From Hybos culiciformis (Eukaryota > Arthropoda > Insecta > Diptera > Hybotidae): a stretch of DNA of 64,000 nt. The position numbers were made by a program, and so were the translations under genes. Position 1 is the first letter of the stretch, and the number at the start of each line of letters is the position of its first letter. This document shows positions 1 through 11,412 of the stretch, piece by piece. The notes beneath the pieces were generated by a model. That model saw only the letters and a program-made list of their open reading frames with translations, was not told where the DNA came from and did no database searches. The DNA lies in the NCBI GenBank assembly GCA_964007475.1, contig OZ023273.1, positions 56,439,834 to 56,503,833 of the forward strand. The letters run 5' to 3'.

Positions 1-3000
1 TTTATTAATAATTCGTTTTTCAGCCTCTTTTACAATTTCTTTACACAACAAACATTCAGGTGAAATAACCTCATAATTATAATTTTCAATTGGATTACCA
101 TTTATTGTATTGTCAGCAATTTCATTAGTTACTAAAATAAATAAATAAATATATAGGTAATGAGATTAATCTATAACTTGAAAAAGCATTATGTGTAAAA
201 TATTGATAAGTAAAAAGTACAAAATTGTTTCCGTACAGAAATTTTTATAAAATAAGTAAAATTAATAGGCGCCTGAGGATTATAATAGTATCAAAGACGA
301 CCTAATATAACCTAATTTTATGTTATACATCTTTTAGTTTCAATTTTTAATTAATTAGCAACATGAAAAATTTATTTCAAAGATTAATTACTACTGTAGT
401 CCATTTGTCTATTTTTTTTTTGAAATATCTACATATATTTTTTTTCTCAATTATGAAATAAACAATTGTTTCCCATGACTTACGCATATCATCATTGTTT
501 TCAAAACTGATATTCAATTCACTTAGTTTAGTTGGTTCGGGAGGGCATAAATGTATTTCAACACAAATTTGCTGTGGAGTAAAATCATTGATAAGTTTTT
601 CAATTAATTCCTTTGAATATGTATTAACAAAATCAACACATTCTTCTTGTAGTTTTTTCGGTATATCATTCATACATAATTTATCCAAACAATTTTGAAT
701 ATTTTCCTAAAATATGATCAAATTAATGAGAAAAGTTTTTTAGATGTTACAAGTTATAAGAATTTTTTTTTTATTTTTTACTTCAGTTACATTGTCCTTA
801 ATCATTGCCTTGGCTTGAGCAATAGCAAACAAACATAACGGACAAGTTGGTTTATACACTTCAGGATTTGAACCGATAATTGAAACTTTTATTGGTTTTG
901 GTGAAAAAACTTCCATATCTTTATGATTTGGTGGGCATAGTTTAATTTCTGGACATATTTTACTAGGATCAATATTTTGAATTAGTAATGCTATTATCAT
1001 ATCTCCATAACTTTCAACGAATTGTTGACATTCTGTGGTGACTGAATTTGGTAATCTGTTGCAAGTAGTTTTTACAATTTGTTTTATTTCCTCCTAGAAT
1101 AAATAAATAAAAATTTAATCTTTTTTAAAAACATTAACTTTTTGATTGAACATTCATTTTTGGCAAAAATCCCAGTTTTAACTTGGTTCAGAAACTGATT
1201 TTCAAGGCAGAAAGCTTGCAAGTATACATTTTTGAAATGTATTTGCAAATGTTATGTTGAAGTTAATCAATTTCTTTTTTTGGTTTTTTCTAATACATAT
1301 AATCGTGGACAGGTTCATAAGTCTTAGGCTTAATACAATGTATCAATTAGTCAATTAGTCTTAGGCTTAATATAATGTATCAATTATCTATTCTATATCT
1401 AAATCCAATCCATAACTAATAATCCAAATCTAATAACTAAATAATTTTCACTTACTTCAGTTTTCGGTGTAGCTAGGGCTTCTTGAACAAAATGTAAGAA
1501 ATATTCACAAATTGCACAATATTCTCCATTTTTCTCCAAATCCCAGGGTCGAGGAGCTCCCATTAATTTATCGAATGGTAATTGCGCTGACATAATCTCT
1601 TCATTCGTCAATTTTGGCTCATTTTCTCCTAATACAAACTTAGGTTTTTCTTTGACGCTCACCGCTAAGTTTCCGCTTTTAATTGCAGGTAATAATGGCA
1701 TAATCGGACGATTATTGAATTTAGAGTTTAATCCTTTTGGACAAACACCAATTATAAAACAAGCTCCATTTGCATCTAAATCATCGACTAAAGTCTTGTA
1801 TATTATTCCGTAATATTCATTCACAATGCTTAAACATTCATCTTTGAAGCCTTTTGTTTGTTTGCACAATCCTTCTAAAACTTGCTTGAATTCTGATTCT
1901 GTTGTATTTGCAACCAATAAATCTTTCAAATGATTCACCAATTGTTCACATAGCTCACAGGGTATATCATCTTTAACCACACCAGTTTCAGATTTTGGTC
2001 GAATTTCTACAACTTCAGGATGTTGATGATATTTAGCTGAACAAACACCAGAAATATGGCAAATACCATCAGCATCAAGATTTGTCTTCAATTGTTCATA
2101 AATGTCATTGAAATAAGTCAAAACTATATTCGAACAACCATCTGAATATGAAGAAAGTTCACCACAAACATGTAATAAATTCTCCAATACGTCATCACGA
2201 TTTGATGATTGGAATTTTTCTGATATAATATTTCCAATCTTATTGCATTGATTACAAGATAAACCCTTATTATTCTGAACGGCAGAATCGATTTCATCAT
2301 GAGTTAATCTAAAAAAAAAAAAAAAATTAAATAACAACAAGGCGTAATGTTTTACATTATTTTATTACCTTGTAGTAACTGGCATTTCCGCAAGCATTTT
2401 ATCTATAGCAACGTTATTACATAGTCCGGCAACTGAACAAACAACTTGTGGATTCATTTGTGATGCTAAGGTTTCAACTAATTCCGGGATAAAATCTTCA
2501 GCTAATTTAATGCATTCCTTTTGAACTGGTTTCAATGGAATTAATTTACAGGAGCCCTCAAAGACTGCTTTCAAATCATCTTGAGTTTCATTACTTTCTA
2601 ATTGATCACGGGCTTGCTTCACCATATCCAAACAAATCTGACAAATAGAATCATTGTCTTCGGGAACGGTTTTTTTCTCCCAAACTGTTTGAATGCAATG
2701 ACGTACAGCATTACAACCTTTTGCATTACTAAAACAAAAATGAAAATTCAAAAATTTAAAATTTATTTGTTTTCTTTATAAGAAAGGGTGTCCGGAATAC
2801 AATCAGAAATGTACGTAACACATTAACATTCCTAATTTAATTTTTTTGTACCAATTATTATGATTATTTTATTTTATGCAGCATGATTTAATTTTCAATA
2901 TTAAAATGCTGGTAAAACAAAAAAAAAAAGAAATAAAAATATTTTATCACCAAAATATTTTACATTCATTCCAAATGTGATAATTTACACTAAGTCACTA

Positions 3001-6000
3001 ACACTGCTTAATTTCGTTTTTTGCTAATAATTTAAAATTTAACAATAATAAAAATATCTGTATGTGAAGAATTCTTTTGTCTCCAAACTATGTACATACA
3101 TAATGAATATAATTTTAATCTTTGAACTCAAACCAAAAATAAAACTTCGATAAAAAAAAAATTCTTTTCAATGAAACAATTTATAAGTTTACAGTGACCC
3201 CAAAAAATAAATATTTTATTTTATTTTTCATTTATATTAAAGAAAACTGCAACTGCATTATGATTAAAATGCAAAAAATTTAACTATTAAAAATGACGTT
3301 GTTTTTTTTAACAAACATTGCTCATAATATTCTAGAACGGAATGATAATGTGATTTGTATGTTTTGAAGTTTGAAATTTTGTTTTTTTTACTATCAACAG
3401 AATGAGAGTTTAATAAAATGATAATTAATTCTTTTTTGGGAATAATCGCAGTTATATTGATAATATTATCAAAATAAATTATCGATAGCTCGTTAAGAGG
3501 ATGTGATATAAAAAAATAGTTTTGAAGAGATTTCCAGCAATTACCCTTAACCTATTCTAAAAAGTTTTACACCTTTTCAAATCATGAAACAGTTCGGAGT
3601 TATGCGTTGTTTATAGCTAATTGACCTATCTGAAAAAATGGTACCGTAAAAACCGTTTTTCTATGTTATTATTCTATTTATATTTAAGCAAATTTACTGA
3701 AAATGAAGATATTAATTTTATCTATTTTTCGTAAAAAGAATTTTTTAAAAATATTTTGAAATAATTAAGAAAATTGAATTTATTTTTTTTTTGCTATTTT
3801 TTTGCTATTACTTCACAAAATTATTTTTTTGCTATTACTTCACAAAATTATTTTTTTGTTTCTTTTTCATTATGTTTCCTACCTATCTGAATATTTTTTT
3901 ACGATACCTTTCCTTTCAAACAATTTTTTTGTTTTTTTTTTTATATTTTTTGCAGTTGATTTTTTACTTTCAGATAAAATTAGCTGTGAATCGGTTTTCG
4001 GAACATTCCTCCAAAAATTACTTTACTGTGGTAGATATAAACAACGCATTAGTGAATGATTTTTTTTTATAAATTAAACCAAAAAGCGTGTATATAAAGA
4101 GGAATCAGTCCCATACAAAAAAAAAGAATTATGCCTTGAGCACAGCTAATGCCGCAAAGCAATTTTTGAAGGAATATTCCGGAAACCTGTTCACAGCTAA
4201 TTTTACCTGAAAGCAAAAAAATCAACTGCAAACAACTGCTTTTGTTTTTTTTATAATATGATTGTGACAGAAAAATGCAGCAAAACCAAATTTCGATGCA
4301 AAAGAAACGGAAAAAGAAACAAAAAAATTATTTTGTGACGTAGTCAATTCTTTCTGGAGCAAAAAAAAAATAAATTCAGTTTTCTAATTAATTATGAAAT
4401 AATTTTAAGAAATTCTTTTTACAAAAAATCAATAAAATTAAGAGCCCTCAATGTGAAAAATTGCAAAAAATTGGTCTTAGTTTGGCTTTGATTGTAGAGT
4501 TACTACAATCTAGACCAGCGGTCGGCAAACTATGACCCGTGGGCCACGGGGTGACCCAAAGCATCATTTCATGTTACCCGCTTCGAAATTTTGAAGTAGT
4601 TCCCAAATCAATGAATATAGTTTTTCCTTACAACAATTGCATATAAAAATTTTTTGTTTACAACAATTGCATATAAAATAGAAAGTTTTCCCAGCAATTG
4701 TTTTTGTAAGCCTTAGATAATAAATAAATTAACTTTTGATTTAACTATTTTTTTTTAAATTGCTTTCACATAAACCACTGACCCACAATAAGTTTAAAAA
4801 AATCTCATCTTCGGCGAATTTTACCCACGACCAAAAAAGTTTGCCGACCGCTGATCTAGACTAAAGTGATTTTTTGATATGTTACAGAGTATATAACTGG
4901 CTCCAGGGTAGGTTTTTTAAATTTTGAGTTTTTTGGTCCAAATGAGCCTTTAAAAAACATATTTGCTTGGATTCTGAAGTAAAGGAAAAAGATAATACAA
5001 AATCTCAAACGCAGAAATAAAGCTAAAATACCACTCTCCAGGGCTGGTGACGTGAAATTTTGAATTTCTTTAATTTCCTAAACAATTTTTAATTAATTTC
5101 ATTTATTTCCAAGAATTTTTTAATTTTTTTGATAAATTACAGTTTCTGCACAGAAATAAAATTCAAATATAGTTTTGTGATTTTCTGGTAGAGGTATTTT
5201 TCGTACAATTTTTGTCGCATTTTTCACGGCCGTTTTTTTTCTGTATAATAAAACAAAAAAAACTGCAAAAATAAAAAACAGAAATAGAAAACAGAATTTC
5301 ACATGGAGGGCTCTTAATATCTTTCGTTTTTCATATTTTTATTTAAACTAAATAAGAAATAACGCAGAAAATCGGTTTTTACGGTAGCTCAAAATTGCTT
5401 TGCGGTATTAGCTGTGCTCAAGGCATTAAAATAGTGAAACAAAAAATCCATATCGCAACTCCATGAGCTTTTTTTTGAGAATTCCACTCTCACGAAAGCT
5501 TTTAAAACTTTCAAAATAACAACAGTTCTATACAATTTTGAAAGTTTTAAAGGCTTTTGTGAGTGGAATTCTCAAAAAAAAAAAAAACTCATGGGGTTGT
5601 GATATGGATTTTTTGTTTCACTATTTTAATTCTTTTTTTTTGTATGGGACTGATTCCTCTTTATATACATGCTTTTTGATTAAACTTTAAAATAATCTAA
5701 AAAGGCTTTTCAATCAAATTATGGGACTTCAACATCCTTTTAAAACATTGTTTTATTAACCTAAGCATGCACCTAGTTTGACATTTTATATTATTTAGGT
5801 CTTTTATATCCTACTAACGAACTTGTATTGTAGATATCGAAGATATTTATAATCGTTATTTAATTCAATTTTTGTAACAGAATAAATGTTTATTTTTCAA
5901 TAAATTTGTTTATTTTTCAACGCATTCGGTTATTCCCTAGATTTAATTTCTCTTAGCTTACATCTTATTATTCTGCAAGAGTACAAGCTTAATACGAATA

Positions 6001-9000
6001 ATTGTATCATTAACTAAGCACATAATAGAAATAGATGTTTCATGCCCATGCAAAAAACAAAAGTAGTCTACTTGGTTTTATTTTATTTTATTTATTTTTA
6101 TTTTTTTTTAATTCTGTCAATTCCTTAAAATATTTATAATCTTATAGTGTAGGTAGTAGCATTAACTAAGCACAGTTCATTGTCCTGAATTTAATTTGTT
6201 TTTTTTTTTATAGATAAAATGTAAGTTTTGATCAATTAAATACATTGAAAAAAAATTAAAACTTTCTAACTTGATAACTTATTATTCGCATTTCAACTTG
6301 TTTTATTTAAAAATCAATAATTTATTTTTAGAAATAAAAACAAATGTTTTTGCTTTTAAACAAAAAAATCAAACAAAACAAAATAATAGAACAAAATCGT
6401 AAATATTGACAAAGAAATTCTCAAGTTCATTTTTCTTCGCAAAATAATCATCACTTTTTATAAGATATCATTTTAATTTTAATATGAATTTTACGGTTCG
6501 ATATAAAAAACAATGTGAAAATTAAATTATATTTAATTAATTTTAGATTTATCTTGTCTTTTAACAAACTACGTATTTATCAATAAGTTATTTCCCTTTA
6601 GAATAATGTCCATCTAAGAATTTTAATTTTAGATTCACGCAACGAAATTTTATTATGTATTTAATTTTATAAAAATAATATAAATCATACTAAAATACAA
6701 CATGAAATTTGAAAATGTATATAATTATATAAATTTTTTTTTTTGCTTCTGAATCTATTTTAATTTAATAATAATTTTAACGAAATTAAATAAAGAATAA
6801 AAAAGAACCAAAAATTAGAATATTTTTTTTCTAGGTACACACTTTCATATCTAAATTTTATTTCAACATATTGGATTTGGAGCCGTTCGAAAAAAAAAAA
6901 TCAACACATCAAGTAAATAAGAGATAATTAAAGAATTTCCATATTCAATTTCAAGATCAAACTACAAAATAATACTAACTAGAATAGAACAATAAAATTC
7001 TTATCAAATGATAATAAAAAGAAATCTCTAAAGATTTCCTGAAAAATGAAAATTGCAATCATAAATTCATCAACTGAAAAATGAATCAATTTAATTAAAA
7101 TGTTTTTATTACTTTTAAGTATGTGTTTAATTTTTTTTTTTTTTTTATTCACATTATGAACAATTATAACAAAGGTTATCAACTTAATAAATTTTGTTTT
7201 CGCTTTGTTCTCGATACTTTTTTTTTTTAAAGATAAGATGTTAATTTCTTGTTATTATTATTATTTATATAGAGCAAAAATGATCTTCTTACATTATTCT
7301 GCTTCATTTTTTTCTTCTAAACTAAGCTTGAAATATTTTATTTATTTTCAAATGACTCATAAATATACTCTCAAGTTTTAAAAAAAAAAATCTTCTATAT
7401 TTTGGAAGCATTTTAAAATTTTAGATGGTTATTGGGAACTATGGCTGGATCAATCGTAAGAATTTAAGAAAATCCTTGCAATTTCTTGAATATCATTTGA
7501 GAATAAGATTTTTGTTGACTTTTTACAATCGAATTGAATTGTTATAATCACAATGTACAGAAAAAAAAATACATATAAATATATATACCTATTAGTACAA
7601 CTAGCTACTTACATAGATATAAATATTTGTTAAGATAATATAAATTGTATTAAGAAACTTTCAAGCTTTCAACAATGTTAGAATTATAATGGATCATACG
7701 TACATAATCATTTTTATCACTGCAGAAGCGATGGAAACTATTTCTGGAACTAACTAAGTACTTAATTTTTTTTTTTTTTTTTTTATTAAAGTTACCAAAT
7801 CACTAGGTGGGATACCTTTTATGCTTAAAGAAGCATGGATTTGATAATGGAAAGGTAGTTTAGACAGGATTTAAAAATGGGATAGTTAGTAGGTAATCAT
7901 GTACACTTTTCTTAAAGCGGCACAAGTCGTAAGTCAAACGTGCGCCAGCTGTCGGGAACAATTTTAATGGGAGAGCATTCCACATTCTCGAGGTGCGAAC
8001 TGAAAACGAATCTCCAAAGCTCGTTCTCTCACATTTGGGAATTTTGACGAAATATGGATGTGACGTTGAAGCGGTACGAGTTTGGCGTGAAAATACTTGA
8101 AGTGGAGGAAGTAGGGCCTTTACTTCCAGGGAACACGTATCCGTTCCAACAAGGTATTTATAAAAAAATTGAAAGTGAACCTACATTGCGACGGTGATTG
8201 AGTGATGTTAAAGAGCTGGTGGTTTGGTGATCGTTGATCAATCTAATAGCCCTTCTCTGAACTTTGTCCAGGTACTCAAGATGGGTTTTAGGAGCACCAG
8301 CCCATATATGCGAATTATATTCTAATTTTTAGTATGAAATCAAAAAAAAATGTAGGTGGTAAGTAGGTAGGTATCTAGGTAATACGCTAGCACTTACAAA
8401 TATTGTTACTTATATTTTATTCTTTAGTTAATATCATTGGATTTTTTTTTTTGTACCTTAAACCAGATATATCTAGGTAGATAGGTATATTGTATTTATT
8501 CATGATGGAATAATTAAAATTTATACCTGAAGGCAAAAATCCGTTCGAAACAAATTATCGTACGGCAGGTAACAATATTTGACAGAAAATAAATAAATAA
8601 ATAAAATAAAAATGAAAACAAAAATTTCTTATAAAGAAATCAAAAAAAGAAAACAAAATCATTAACCTTGTAGAAAAATATTTTAATTCTAGTCGCATTA
8701 ATTAGTCGTGTAGCTTATACACCTAATTTTGCACTTTATATAATTGCACATAGGTAAAAAGAAAATAGGGAACAAATAAAAAAAAAAAGCAAGCAAAGGA
8801 AAATTACAAAGGTCAAATTTCTATTCATTACAATTAAGTCTATCAGAAATCAAGTTGTAGGTACCTGAAGCGCTCATTTCTCTCGGTTCGTGAATTAAAG
8901 AAAAAAAAATCAGCCTCTAACCAAGTGTATTTTTAAAATATAAGCTCCCAATAAAATAATTAAAACGCATACACTCAACAATGTCATAGAAAATTAATAA

Positions 9001-9346
9001 ATATATATAATTATGACTAATTATTGTTTTCCAAGATTTCTTTGTACATTTTTTTTTGGAAACTTTGGAAACAGCAAAAAAAAAAAAAACTAACTTACGT
9101 GATATTCGAACACCAATAACTTGGACCCCAAGTACATTCCTTTGCACCTAAAAGATGTTTGGATCTTGCGGCAGGCCCGGCCGCAATCAGAACCACCCCT
9201 AAAAAAAAAAAATTAATTGTCAAACATAAAATGACAAAACAATGAATTTGCGTTTTAGAATGCAAAAAAAAAAAAAAATTAAATTTAAATTTAAAAATTA
9301 TTTTACCAAAAATTGTGGCACAAAAGGCCAAAAATAATAGCTTCAT
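1..9346 (-). CDS. Sap-r: Prosaposin (saposin-related, multi-SapB) precursor, partial at 3' end
   Basis: Precursor of saposins, small lysosomal lipid-binding proteins that present sphingolipids to hydrolases. Reconstructed coding exons (minus): 9346-9307, 9198-9099, 2728-2369, 2308-1456, 1093-782, 706-484 and 131-1, all with GT/AG borders and matching phases, 673 aa up to the window edge. Residues 1-20 are a signal peptide starting MKLLFLAFCA. A SapA-type motif follows (C35, C43, C52, C58; starts CTWGPSYWC). SapB domains with six Cys each lie at about 76-150, 185-256, 284-356, 431-504 and 535-609; a sixth begins at C656 and is cut by the edge. Possible N-glycosylation sites include NET (93) and NTT (301). 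Drosophila Sap-r has about eight SapB domains, so more exons are expected to the left. The family assignment is firm; the exon 6 donor (GTAAGT at 483) is inferred. The 5' UTR was not located. Confidence 0.93.
3603..4048. mobile_element. Short TIR element with TTA target duplication (copy 1)
   Basis: Imperfect terminal inverted repeats TGCGTTGTTTATAGC / ATATAAACAACGCA flanked by TTA on both sides (3600-3602 and 4049-4051). Its interior matches the reverse complement of parts of the element at 4132-5425, so the two are the same family in opposite orientation; this copy (446 bp) is the shorter. A 27-bp tandem duplication (GCTATTACTTCACAAAATTA core) sits at about 3808-3860. A TTA duplication is what PIF/Harbinger elements leave, but the termini do not clearly show that superfamily. 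No transposase reading frame is visible. Confidence 0.65.
4132..5425. mobile_element. TIR element with TTA duplication (copy 2), inserted in the fold-back MITE
   Basis: Termini TGCCTTGAGCACAGCTAAT and AGCTGTGCTCAAGGCA are inverted repeats; TTA flanks both ends (4129-4131 and 5426-5428). It interrupts the left arm of the surrounding fold-back element and is itself interrupted by a hAT-like MITE (4516-4853). Without that insertion it is about 0.95 kb. It is related to the 3603-4048 element, inverted. No intact transposase is seen. Confidence 0.68.
4516..4853. mobile_element. hAT-like MITE, 338 bp
   Basis: Perfect 15-bp terminal inverted repeats CAGCGGTCGGCAAAC / GTTTGCCGACCGCTG flanked by an exact 8-bp target duplication ATCTAGAC (4508-4515 and 4854-4861). 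TIRs beginning CAG and 8-bp duplications are hallmarks of the hAT superfamily. Too short to code for a transposase. It is the innermost layer of the nest in prosaposin intron 2. Confidence 0.92.
7766..8336 (-). pseudogene. 5'-truncated non-LTR retrotransposon (LINE) fragment, 3' end
   Basis: On the minus strand a reading frame from about 8330 encodes a sequence typical of the C-terminal part of Jockey/CR1-type reverse transcriptases: a W-A-G-A-P segment, then DKVQRRAIRLI, then LNHRRNVGSLSIF, and later a TSRMWNALP segment near 7980. A one-base length change in a T-run near 8155-8165 breaks the frame. The frame ends at a stop at 7862-7860, followed by a short 3' UTR and a 19-nt poly(A) tail (T-run 7766-7784 on the plus strand). 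This is a dead, 5'-truncated insertion. Clade assignment within non-LTR elements is approximate. Confidence 0.85.
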
Positions 9347-10070
9347 TTTTGTTGAATTATTTTTGCGAAATAAAAAATTCTTTTTTCTAAAAAATAATTT
9401 ATTAAGCTAATGAATATTTTTAATTTCAAAATTAAAAAAATATAATTATTTTAATAGTTGCTTTTTCGTTTTTCCGCTTTCTTGACTTGGATCTTTGTGA
9501 AATTTTTGATTTCGTGTTTGAGTTTTTGAGAAAAAAATTTAAATGTACTTTAGTTTTTTTTTTTTATAGAAAATTACTAAAATGACATTAGTGAGGTGAA
9601 TATTAGTTCCATTTTTAGTTGTTTCATAGAATGGCACAATATTAGAAACCGCTGTAGTAGTTTCTTTAAACACTACTCAGGTCATAAGTACGGCGACATC
9701 TATGGGAAATAATATAAGTGGTTTGGTAGGATAAAAATTAAAAGAATTTAAAAATCGTATGGAAATAGTTCAAATAAAAATTTTAAGCTGGAAAATCAAC
9801 ATAATCACAATAATTAAATTTAAACAATTAATATTATTCTAGCAAACATTTTTTCAATAAATTAAATTCAATGAAAAATTTCACATTTTAAAGAATATCG
9901 ACTAAAATTAGAAGATAAGTGGGCATATTATTTCTATATGAAAAAACTATTTTGAAGTGAGCAAATAGAAGGTGAACAAATTTTTAGAGCCAAACTGGAT
10001 TCTAACTGTTGGTTCTGATCCTTTTGCTGGATGTTAAATTTTTTTTGGAATTTCAAATAAATGTAGTTTT

Positions 10071-10466
10071 TAAACCTTTTATAAGCGAGTCACACTACAA
10101 CTAAAAAGCCACTACTCATGACGGCTTTTTTAAATGCGTTCACACTTGCACTTTTTGGTTTTTTTCTTTTTTTTTCTCGTTTTGTCATATCTTTTTCCTT
10201 TTTTTTTGGGAATTTTTTTTGTTTTTTTATTCGTTTTTTTTTAAAAATTGCCGCCAACTTCCTGAAAGTATGCAATTGTTAGTTTATTTTTTTCTCACAG
10301 AGCTCATTTGTTATTTGATCCCTGATTTTCTAGTGGCTTTTTGAAAAGCCACTATCTTTTTTTTCTTTTTTTTGTATGGAAAAAGCCACGAAATAGCCAC
10401 AACGATGATAGCTTTTTCAAAAAGCCATTAAAAAGCCGAAGTGTGACAGCCTTATTAGGTTTACAC
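10071..10466. mobile_element. Probable TIR element with repeated AAAAGCCAC motif
   Basis: The ends are imperfect inverted repeats: left TAAACCTTTTATAAGCGAG then TCACACT, right complement TAAACCTAATAAGGCTG then TCACACT. AAAAAGCC-type motifs recur inside in both orientations (about 10100, 10332-10352, 10383, 10421, 10431), including a hairpin at 10332-10352. No clear target duplication, so the exact ends are uncertain. Non-coding. Confidence 0.45.
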
Positions 10467-10620
10467 GAGTTATTTTATTATCGCTTAACTGCGCTTCGTT
10501 CGTATTATAAAAAAAATTAATAATTAATACTTTTTCGATTGTAGCAGTGTTTTTTTTTTTTGAAAACCGGTTCATGGGTGAGAGATGTAAAAGTTGCTTA
10601 ATTTTTTCGAACATAGGGAC

Positions 10621-10648
10621 CGGGCCTTCTATTTAAATAGAAGGCCCG
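10621..10648. repeat. 28-bp perfect palindrome
   Basis: CGGGCCTTCTATTT followed by its exact reverse complement AAATAGAAGGCCCG. It is unusually GC-rich for this window and flanked by CCGG-containing sequence (10618, 10648, 10666). Function unknown; it could be a cruciform, a transposon terminus or a dimeric binding site. Confidence 0.7.
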
Positions 10649-10746
10649 CCGGTTCTTTTATTCGGACCGGTCCTTCTTATCGAGGGAAGACAGTAGAAGC
10701 CAGTATCAGGCACAGACGCCGTGAAAATAGAGACAAATTTTCTACG

Positions 10747-10866
10747 ATGCGACCAAATAATATTTGCTGTGGTTTTTGCGACGAAAATTCAGACTTAAAA
10801 GAAATGAATAAACAAAAAACTCCCACAAAACTTTATCGGAAAAACGCGATAATAATATCGCACTGG
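10747..10866 (+). other. Small Cys-rich reading frame, possible exon or remnant
   Basis: An open frame from an ATG at 10747 encodes 40 residues beginning MRPNNICCGFCDENSD and ending in ISHW, closing at a TAA that overlaps a possible donor (CACTG|GTAATG). The CxxC followed by a distant His loosely resembles the start of an extended PHD zinc finger, but the similarity is too short to rely on. The surrounding 10600-10870 is less AT-rich than its neighbours. No continuing exon was found before the P450 3' end. It may be spurious. Confidence 0.18.
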
Positions 10867-11358
10867 TAATGTGAATATACTTAATTACTTTTTATACAAA
10901 AACGTATCTACTTATTATCTTTTCAAATTCCTATATTAAAATATTACATATAAAAACAAAACACACAATATAATTTAGAAACACGAAAGAATTTTTCTAA
11001 CAACCCCTTAGTTTTCTTTATTTTGGAAAAGATTCAAACAACAATTTTTTTACTTCAGTATTTAAATTATAATTCTACAATTTTATTAACACTTTTTTTT
11101 AAAAAATATTGAATAAAAAAAAATACACAATACTTGTACATAATGTATATTTTATTTTAGAAAATGTATCAAATTTAGAGAGCATAACTTACATATTGTA
11201 TCTACAAACATATACATATATTTCATATTGAATTATTTTATAATAGCCTTATGTGTGAGATTCGTAACATAAGCAAGAAAGTAGCAAAATCTATTGTACA
11301 ATATCATTTTGAAAGAATTATTATTTAAAATAATAATTAAAGTATTTGTAATATAAAA

Positions 11359-11368
11359 TTTATTTATT
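11359..11368 (-). terminator. Poly(A) signals of the P450 gene
   Basis: Two overlapping AATAAA hexamers on the minus strand (11364-11359 and 11368-11363), about 45-50 nt downstream of the P450 stop codon. Position and sequence fit a polyadenylation signal. The cleavage site was not determined. Confidence 0.55.
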
Positions 11369-11412
11369 TTAAAACTACATTAAAACTATAATCATAATAA
11401 ACTAATCATAAT

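Larger units (their letters stand above)
4080..5678. mobile_element. Fold-back MITE (outer element of the nest)
   Basis: Termini CAAAAAGCGTGTATATAAAG and its near reverse complement at 5659-5678, flanked by a 7-bp direct repeat ATTAAAC (4073-4079 and 5679-5685). Removing the inserted element leaves about 300 bp that is almost one long palindrome (internal arms at about 5429-5530 and 5531-5627). A second copy of the same family is at 19374-19694. It is non-coding. The superfamily is undetermined. Confidence 0.7.
2729..9098 (-). other. Prosaposin intron 2 (6.4 kb)
   Basis: Intron between the SapA-type exon and the first SapB exon; donor GTAAGT at 9098, acceptor AG at 2730-2729. It contains a TTA-flanked inverted-repeat element (3603-4048), a nested cluster of three elements (4080-5678) and a 5'-truncated LINE fragment (about 7766-8336). 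The rest (2760-3550, 5690-7760, 8340-9060) is AT-rich DNA in which I see no gene. Confidence 0.85.
9347..11412. other. Intergenic region between P450 3' end and prosaposin
   Basis: The prosaposin promoter and 5' UTR should lie here, but I cannot place them. It contains an inverted-repeat element (about 10071-10466), a perfect 28-bp palindrome (10621-10648) and a small Cys-rich frame (10747-10866). The remainder is AT-rich with long T runs. Confidence 0.6.

Noticed and set aside
3791..4072. Phe-rich frame of about 90 residues
   Set aside because: Low-complexity translation of T-runs within a non-coding TIR element.
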